A stretch of DNA of 9,000 nucleotides from Proteobacteria bacterium SG_bin6 (lineage in GTDB: Bacteria > Pseudomonadota > Alphaproteobacteria > Sphingomonadales > Sphingomonadaceae), in the NCBI GenBank assembly GCA_002083435.1, contig LWDJ01000051.1:1-9000 (forward strand), in the 5' to 3' direction. Under the pieces are notes generated by a model, which worked only from the letters and a program-made list of their open reading frames with translations, was not told the origin of the DNA and did no database searches. Made by a program: the position numbers and the translations under genes. Shown here piece after piece: positions 4,855 to 9,000 of this stretch (position 1 is its first letter; the number at the start of each line of letters is the position of its first letter).

Positions 4855-7800
4855 ATGAGCGACGCCCCCGAACCCCAGCGCGATTGGCGCGACACCGTAT
4901 TTCTGCCCAAAACCGACTTTCCGATGAAGGCCGGCTTGCCGGCGAAGGAACCGGGCATTCTCGCGCGCTGGCAGCAGGCCGGGCTCTACGAACAGCTACG
5001 CGCGGCGCGCGCCGGGCGGGAGAAGTTCATCCTCCACGATGGCCCGCCTTACGCGAACGGCGACATGCATATCGGCCACGCGCTCAACCACATCCTGAAG
5101 GACATGGTGTGCCGCACGCGCAACCTGATGGGGTATGACGCGCCGTACGTGCCCGGCTGGGACTGCCACGGCCTGCCGATCGAGTGGAAGGTCGAGGAGG
5201 AATATCGCAAGCAGAAGAAGAACAAGGACGAGGTTCCCCCGGCCGAATTCCGCGCCCAGTGCCGGGCGTACGCGCAGAAATGGGTCGACACCCAGCGCGA
5301 GCAGCTGAAGCGGCTCGGCATCCTGGGCGATTGGGACCACCCCTATCTGACGATGGACTTCCAGGCCGAGGCGACGATCGTCTCCGAGCTGATGAAGTTC
5401 GCGATGGACGATCAGCTTTATCGCGGCGCCAAGCCGGTGATGTGGTCCCCGGTTGAAAAGACTGCACTTGCGGAGGCCGAGGTCGAGTATGAGGACATCG
5501 TCTCGACCCAGATCGATGTGGCGTTCGAGATTGTCGAGTGCCCGAACGCGCCCGAACTGGTCGGCGCGCACGCGGTGGTGTGGACGACCACGCCCTGGAC
5601 CATCCCGGTCAATCAGGCTTTGGCGTATGGGTCAGAGGTTTGGTACGAGCATTTCGAGTTAAAGAGCGGCGAGATTGATAATCGTCCCGATCTGGAATGG
5701 CTTAGAGACAAGCGTTTAGTTGTAGCGCGGGATTTGCTGCCGGCATTCCTGAAGCGGCTCAATGTAACTCTTCCTGACAATGCGGATTGGAGTTTGGGAG
5801 CCACTCAAGGAGGTAATTTCGAAGGCGCCACTGCCCGCCACCCGATGGCCAAATTCTTTTCACCCCTCCCCTTCAGGGGAGGGGACGGGGGTGGGGGCGA
5901 TGTGACAAGCGCCGCGCCCGGTTCTGACAGCCCCCGCCCCAACCCCTCCCCTGAAGGGGAGGGGCTGAATATCGACCGGAACTCCCCCCTCGCCGAATTC
6001 TTCCTCCGCCCGCGCCCCTTCCTTCCCGGCGATTTCGTTACCACCGATCAGGGCACGGGCCTTGTCCACATGGCGCCCGATCACGGGGAGGACGATTTCG
6101 CGCTCTGCAAGGCGCACGGCCTGAACCCGGTGTTCGCGGTGGAGGGCGATGGCAAGTACCGCGCCGACTGGCCGTGGCTCGGCGGGCAGGGCCCTGTCGT
6201 CCCCTATGATCCGAAAAAGCCTGATCGCCTAAACGCTCCACCCAACAGCGATGGCACTGGCGGTCCGGTCTGCGAAGATTTGAAAAGGGCAGGTGCCCTT
6301 CTCAGCGCCCAGCCCTACCCGCACAGCTACCCGCATAGCTGGCGCTCCAAGGCGAAGCTCATCTTCCGCTGCACGCCGCAATGGTTCGTGCCGATGGACC
6401 GTAGCCTGAGCGAAAAGCCCTCTCCCCTTCAGGGGAGTTCCGGGTCGGTTGTGCCCCCGGCACAACCTCAACATCGCGGGGCGATGTTGACCCGGAACTG
6501 GTTGGGTGAGGGGGAAGCCGGGCGCGGCGCATCTGCATCGCCCCTCACCCCGACCCTCTCCCCTGAAGGGGAGAGGGAGCAGGACACCCTCCGCGCCCGC
6601 GCGCTCGCGGCGATCGATGCCACCCAATTCTACCCGCCCAAGGGCCGCAACCGCATCCGCGCGATGGTCGAGGGGCGGCCCGATTGGGTGCTCAGCCGCC
6701 AGCGCGCCTGGGGGGTGCCAATCACGCTGTTCGTCCACCGCCAGAGCGGCGCGTACCTCAAGGACGCCGAGGTCAACGCCCGCATCGTCGCCGCCATCCG
6801 CGAAAGCGGCGTCGATGCCTGGACCGCCGAGCGCGCGCAGGAATTTCTCGGCGATGCCTACCGCGCCGAGGATTACGAGCAGGTGTTCGACATTCTCGAC
6901 GTGTGGTTCGACAGCGGCTGCACCCACGGCTATGTGCTCGACAGCGGCCGCTGGCCCGATCTGCGCTGGCCGGCGGACCTGTATCTGGAAGGCAGCGACC
7001 AGCATCGCGGCTGGTTCCAATCCTCGCTGCTCGAGGCGTGCGGCACGCGCGGGCGCGCGCCCTATGACGCGGTGCTGACCCACGGCTTCACGATGGACGC
7101 CAAGGGCATGAAAATGTCCAAGTCGCTCGGCAACACGATCAACCCGCTCGATCTGATGCGCGATTATGGCGCGGACATCCTGCGGCTGTGGGCGCTCTCG
7201 GTCGATTTCACCGAGGATCACCGCATCGGCAAGGAAATCCTCGCCGGCGTCGCCGACCAGTATCGCAAGCTGCGCAACAGCTTCCGCTATCTGCTCGGCG
7301 CGCTCGAAGGGTTTGACGAGAGCGAGCGCGTGGCGGTGGCGGAAATGCCCGAGCTGGAGCGCTATATGCTGTCGCTGCTCGCCAGGCTCGATGGCGAGCT
7401 GCGGGCGGCGGCGGAGACCTATGAGTTCAACCGCTATGTCCGCCTGCTCACCGATTTCGCGAACGAGGATCTGAGCGCCTTCTATTTCGACATCAGGAAG
7501 GACGCGCTCTATTGCGACGTGGGGCCGAACGCGCCCGGCGGCACGCTGAAGCGCCGGGCGTATCGCACCGTGCTCGACACGCTGTTCCACGCGCTGCTGC
7601 GCTATGCGGCGCCGGTGATCGTGTTCACCGCCGAAGAAGTGTGGACCACGCGCTACCCGGAGGCCGGGAGCGTGCATCTGCTGGAATGGCCCGATGTATC
7701 CCTCCCCCGTCACCCCGGCGAAAGCCGGGGTCCCGCTTCTTCTTCCGGCGGCGCGGCAAGCGGGACCCCGGATCAAGTCCGGGGTGACGAACTCATGGAA

Positions 7801-8121
7801 AAATGGGAGTGGATTCGCGGCATCCGATCGCTTGCCAACCGAACGATCGAGCCGCTGCGTCGCGATAAGTCGATTGGGTCGAGCCTGGAAGCCGACGTCA
7901 ACATCGCGCTTCCCGACGGATTCCTCTACGGGGTCTCCGATGCGGAAATGGCTGAATATCTGATCGTTGCATCGGCGCACTCATCGGGCGGCGAGCCCGG
8001 CGATGTCCGTGCTTCTGCCACCCGCACCCCGCACCACAAATGCGGCCGCTGCTGGCGCCACTTGCCCGAAGTGGCGGAGGATAACGGCCTGTGCGGGCGC
8101 TGCGCGGAGATGGTCGCATGA
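4855..8121 (+). CDS. ileS: Isoleucyl-tRNA synthetase carrying three in-frame palindromic insertions
   Basis: IleRS charges tRNA-Ile and edits mischarged valine. All class Ia signatures are present: HDGPPYANG, HIGH at residues 72-75, GWDCHGLPIE from 101, WTTTPWTIP from 243 opening the CP1 editing domain, HMAPDHGEDD, WVLSRQRAWGVP, DVWFDSG, YLEGSDQHRGWFQSS, KMSKS at 753-757, and a C-terminal zinc site Cys1063, Cys1066, Cys1080, Cys1083. The length is 1088 residues against 938 in E. coli. The HIGH-KMSKS distance is 143 residues longer than in E. coli. Much of the excess is repeat-derived: about residues 336-383 and 522-575 in or at the end of CP1, and 952-979 in the C-terminal tRNA-binding part. 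These stretches are Pro/Gly/Ser-rich and probably form loops. Because every catalytic block is intact, I infer a working enzyme. Residues 255-323 are encoded by lower-G+C DNA with rare TTA and AGA codons. The stop overlaps lspA by 4 bases. Confidence 0.97.
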   Translation: MSDAPEPQRDWRDTVFLPKTDFPMKAGLPAKEPGILARWQQAGLYEQLRAARAGREKFILHDGPPYANGDMHIGHALNHILKDMVCRTRNLMGYDAPYVPGWDCHGLPIEWKVEEEYRKQKKNKDEVPPAEFRAQCRAYAQKWVDTQREQLKRLGILGDWDHPYLTMDFQAEATIVSELMKFAMDDQLYRGAKPVMWSPVEKTALAEAEVEYEDIVSTQIDVAFEIVECPNAPELVGAHAVVWTTTPWTIPVNQALAYGSEVWYEHFELKSGEIDNRPDLEWLRDKRLVVARDLLPAFLKRLNVTLPDNADWSLGATQGGNFEGATARHPMAKFFSPLPFRGGDGGGGDVTSAAPGSDSPRPNPSPEGEGLNIDRNSPLAEFFLRPRPFLPGDFVTTDQGTGLVHMAPDHGEDDFALCKAHGLNPVFAVEGDGKYRADWPWLGGQGPVVPYDPKKPDRLNAPPNSDGTGGPVCEDLKRAGALLSAQPYPHSYPHSWRSKAKLIFRCTPQWFVPMDRSLSEKPSPLQGSSGSVVPPAQPQHRGAMLTRNWLGEGEAGRGASASPLTPTLSPEGEREQDTLRARALAAIDATQFYPPKGRNRIRAMVEGRPDWVLSRQRAWGVPITLFVHRQSGAYLKDAEVNARIVAAIRESGVDAWTAERAQEFLGDAYRAEDYEQVFDILDVWFDSGCTHGYVLDSGRWPDLRWPADLYLEGSDQHRGWFQSSLLEACGTRGRAPYDAVLTHGFTMDAKGMKMSKSLGNTINPLDLMRDYGADILRLWALSVDFTEDHRIGKEILAGVADQYRKLRNSFRYLLGALEGFDESERVAVAEMPELERYMLSLLARLDGELRAAAETYEFNRYVRLLTDFANEDLSAFYFDIRKDALYCDVGPNAPGGTLKRRAYRTVLDTLFHALLRYAAPVIVFTAEEVWTTRYPEAGSVHLLEWPDVSLPRHPGESRGPASSSGGAASGTPDQVRGDELMEKWEWIRGIRSLANRTIEPLRRDKSIGSSLEADVNIALPDGFLYGVSDAEMAEYLIVASAHSSGGEPGDVRASATRTPHHKCGRCWRHLPEVAEDNGLCGRCAEMVA
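5848..6002 (+). repeat. Direct repeat flanking the first ileS insertion (candidate target-site duplication)
   Basis: GCCAAATTCTT (5848-5858) and GCCGAATTCTT (5992-6002) match at 10 of 11 bases and are exactly 144 bases (48 codons) apart. They encode AKFF (residues 332-335) and AEFF (380-383). Removing one copy plus the intervening DNA joins ARHPMAKFF directly to LRPRPFLPGDFV, restoring what looks like the ordinary IleRS sequence. An AT-rich 11-mer repeated by chance in GC-rich coding DNA is unlikely, so insertion with target duplication is the simplest reading. Confidence 0.6.
5863..5964. repeat. 102-bp palindromic element inside ileS (family B, copy 1)
   Basis: Both ends are self-complementary. 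The left has CCCCTCCCCT (5863-5872) and AGGGGAGGGG (5875-5884) around TC; the right has the same arms at 5943-5952 and 5955-5964 around GA. The two ends are also inverted copies of each other, extending inward through GGGGGTGGGG (5887-5896) and CCCCCGCCCC (5931-5940). About 33 non-palindromic bases lie in the middle. The whole is read in frame as a Pro/Gly/Ser-rich peptide (SPLPFRGG ... PSPEGEG). The layout, two hairpin ends in inverted orientation, is MITE- or BIME-like and has no coding capacity of its own. Confidence 0.85.
6418..6577. repeat. 160-bp palindromic element inside ileS (family B, copy 2, with a nested element)
   Basis: The right end is a perfect hairpin, CCCTCTCCCCT (6554-6564) and AGGGGAGAGGG (6567-6577) around GA. 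The left end begins with the same CCCTCTCCCCT (6418-6428), then TC and AGGGGAG (6431-6437), but there its second arm is interrupted. After 6499 the sequence resumes as GGTTGGGTGAGGGG (6500-6513), complementary to CCCCTCACCCC (6541-6551) on the right. Without the interruption the element would be about 100 bp, matching the 102 bp of copy 1. It stays in frame and encodes residues 522-575, including SPLTPTLSPEGERE. It sits just after the conserved TPQWFVPMD block. Confidence 0.85.
6436..6499. repeat. 64-bp three-way-junction element nested in the second ileS insertion
   Basis: An outer stem, AGTTCCGGGTC (6436-6446) with GACCCGGAACT (6489-6499), encloses two perfect 9-bp hairpins with three-base loops: GGTTGTGCC/GGCACAACC (6447-6467, loop CCC) and CAACATCGC/GCGATGTTG (6469-6489, loop GGG). 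Only one base (6468) separates the two inner hairpins; one terminal base (6489) is shared between the second hairpin and the outer stem. Nearly every base is paired. It interrupts one arm of the host element, so it appears to be a later arrival. If 6438-6499 (62 bases) replaced a two-base AG of the host arm, the net gain is 60 bases, keeping the frame. Confidence 0.75.
7708..7789. repeat. 82-bp palindromic repeat inside ileS (family A)
   Basis: The outer arms are CGTCACCCCGG (7708-7718) and CCGGGGTGACG (7779-7789), exactly complementary. The inner arms are CCGGGGTCCCGCTT (7725-7738) and AAGCGGGACCCCGG (7758-7771), also exact. The whole can form a cruciform with short side loops CGAAAG and ATCAAGT. 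It has the same length as the 1266-1347 repeat, and its last 24 bases through 7788 are identical to that copy. It is read in frame as residues 952-979 (RHPGESRGP ... PDQVRGDE) between LLEWPDVSLP and LMEKWEWIRGIR. No clear target duplication is seen around it. Confidence 0.9.
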
Positions 8122-8624
8122 AGCTGCCGATGCTCGGCCTCGCGGTCGCGGGCGGCACCTTCGCGCTCGATCAGCTGGTGAAATATATCGTCACCGGCCC
8201 GCTCCAGCTCGATCTGCTCGCGGGGACGCCGCTCGATCTGCTGCCGATCTTCCGGCTGCGCTTCGTGCCCAACAGCGGCATTTCGCTCGGCTTCCTGCGC
8301 GCCAACAGCGAAACCGCGCGCTGGCTGCTCGTCGCGATGACGGCGGCGATTGCGGCGGGCGTCCTGTCGTGGATGTGGCGCGAGGGGCGGCGCTGGGATC
8401 AGGCGGCGCTCGGCCTGGTGCTGGGCGGCGCGCTCGGCAATATCCTCGATCGCGTGCGGCTGGGCTATGTGGTGGACTATGCCGATCTGCATTTCGGCGA
8501 GTGGAGCCCGTTTTTGGTCTTCAATCTGGCCGATGCGGCGATTAGTGCTGGCGTGATAGCGCTGCTCGCGCGCGCCTTTCTGGTGCGCGAACGGCCGGGC
8601 AGCCGGGTGGAGACGAATCAATGA
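8118..8624 (+). CDS. lspA: Lipoprotein signal peptidase (signal peptidase II)
   Basis: LspA is the inner-membrane aspartyl protease that cuts prolipoproteins just before the lipidated cysteine. It has 168 residues, normal for the family. Four hydrophobic segments are visible: about residues 3-24, 70-90, 94-112 and 132-157. Conserved boxes are DQLVKY (Asp18), VPNSGISLGFL, GGALGNILDRVRLGYVVDY with catalytic Asp120, and FNLADAAI with catalytic Asp139. The ATG at 8118 overlaps the ileS stop (ATGA), and GGAGA (8106-8110) lies seven bases upstream as a good Shine-Dalgarno sequence. An in-frame extension to 8091 lies inside the ileS zinc-site codons and is not needed. The ileS-lspA pair is conserved across proteobacteria. 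The stop overlaps the next gene, which encodes a lipoprotein, a likely substrate. Confidence 0.97.
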   Translation: MKLPMLGLAVAGGTFALDQLVKYIVTGPLQLDLLAGTPLDLLPIFRLRFVPNSGISLGFLRANSETARWLLVAMTAAIAAGVLSWMWREGRRWDQAALGLVLGGALGNILDRVRLGYVVDYADLHFGEWSPFLVFNLADAAISAGVIALLARAFLVRERPGSRVETNQ

Positions 8625-9000
8625 CGCGCGCGCGAACGATCCTGGCGCTGGGCACCGCGACCCTGCTGGCGGCGCCCCTGGCGGGCTGCGGCGGCGGCAG
8701 CGGCCTCAATCGGGTGAAGCCCAACGAATATGCGGTCGCGCGCCAGGCGCCGCTGGTGATTCCGCCCGATTACGCGCTGGTGCCGCCCAAGCCCGGCGCG
8801 CCGCGCCCGCAGGACCAGAACCCCAACACGCTCGCGCTCGAGGCGCTGTTCGGCGGCCCGGTGCAGCGCCCGGCGGGCGAAGCGGCGGTGGTGGAAGCCG
8901 CGGGCGGCGATCAGATCGCGCCCGGCGTGCGCTCGGAAGTCGGCGATCCCAAGACCCAGGTGGTCGACAAGGGCGCGACCACGCGCGACATCGTCGCCGC
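8621..9000 (+). CDS. BamF-like (DUF3035) outer-membrane lipoprotein, 3' end beyond the window
   Basis: The frame from ATG 8621 is open to the window edge, 126 complete codons. The protein starts with a lipoprotein signal: MTRAR, a hydrophobic stretch, then the lipobox LAGC with Cys23 as the lipidated residue. A Gly/Ser tether follows, then LNRVKPNEYAVARQAPLVIPPDYALVPPKPGAPRP (about residues 28-62; key motif PLVIPPDYALVPP), which is the pattern of the alphaproteobacterial DUF3035/BamF family, an accessory lipoprotein of the outer-membrane beta-barrel assembly complex. That role is known for the family and inferred here. The start overlaps the lspA stop (ATGA), and GGAGA (8609-8613) lies seven bases upstream, the same layout as lspA. 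Placement directly after signal peptidase II fits. Family assignment is by motif only. Confidence 0.78.
   Translation, partial: MTRARTILALGTATLLAAPLAGCGGGSGLNRVKPNEYAVARQAPLVIPPDYALVPPKPGAPRPQDQNPNTLALEALFGGPVQRPAGEAAVVEAAGGDQIAPGVRSEVGDPKTQVVDKGATTRDIVA

Noticed and set aside
3797..4858. A 353-codon plus-strand frame opposite the OmpV-type gene
   Set aside because: The minus-strand frame has a signal peptide, a Shine-Dalgarno sequence and family motifs; the plus frame starts inside the repeat and lacks any of these.
5848..6002. Intein or intron in ileS
   Set aside because: The insertions are far too short for an intein, lack splice-junction Cys/Ser and His-Asn motifs, and no group I or II intron core is visible. 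They are open in frame and need no removal.
1266..7789. CRISPR-like repeats
   Set aside because: Repeats are few, widely separated, palindromic and not evenly spaced by unique spacers; no cas genes are present.
6229..7980. A 583-codon open frame on the minus strand opposite ileS
   Set aside because: It lies antisense to a gene with full IleRS motifs, is Arg/Ala/His-rich with no recognisable domain, and is the usual shadow frame of GC-rich coding DNA.

Overview
This window is high-G+C DNA (roughly two thirds or more G+C by eye) from an alphaproteobacterium, most likely a sphingomonad such as Sphingomonas. The placement rests on protein character, on the order bioA, thyA-folA, ribF, ileS-lspA-bamF-like, on promoter-like motifs of the Caulobacter housekeeping type, and on GC-rich palindromic repeats. 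No database search was run, so the genus is an inference.

Layout. At 1-1241 (+) lies bioA (biotin synthesis), complete except for the first base of its start codon. A 230-base gap follows with an 82-bp palindromic repeat (1266-1347) and a promoter-like site. Next come thyA (1472-2266) and folA (2263-2730), overlapping by 4 bases: ThyA makes dTMP and dihydrofolate, and FolA recycles the dihydrofolate. ribF (2781-3707) encodes the bifunctional FMN/FAD synthase. The 194-base gap after it is mostly a 126-bp composite palindrome (3751-3876) that may terminate transcription. A MipA/OmpV-type outer-membrane protein gene (3902-4753) lies on the minus strand, divergent from ileS. The + strand resumes with ileS (4855-8121), lspA (8118-8624) and the start of a BamF-like (DUF3035) lipoprotein gene (8621 to the window end). 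The last three overlap by ATGA junctions and look like one operon. LspA removes the signal peptides of lipoproteins, and the next gene encodes one.

The most notable signal is inside ileS. The protein has 1088 residues, about 150 more than E. coli IleRS. Most of the excess comes from three in-frame palindromic elements: 5863-5964 (flanked by an 11-bp near-identical direct repeat that looks like a target-site duplication), 6418-6577 (same family, apparently carrying a second nested element with a three-way-junction fold), and 7708-7789 (same family and same 82-bp length as the repeat between bioA and thyA). All catalytic and zinc-binding motifs of IleRS are intact, so the gene is probably functional and the elements are tolerated as loops. 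This resembles the Rickettsia palindromic elements known from inside protein genes. Lower-G+C patches with unusual codons lie near these insertions, which suggests a mosaic gene.

No tRNA, rRNA, CRISPR array or classical transposase gene was seen. No stretch over 300 bases lacks a gene.
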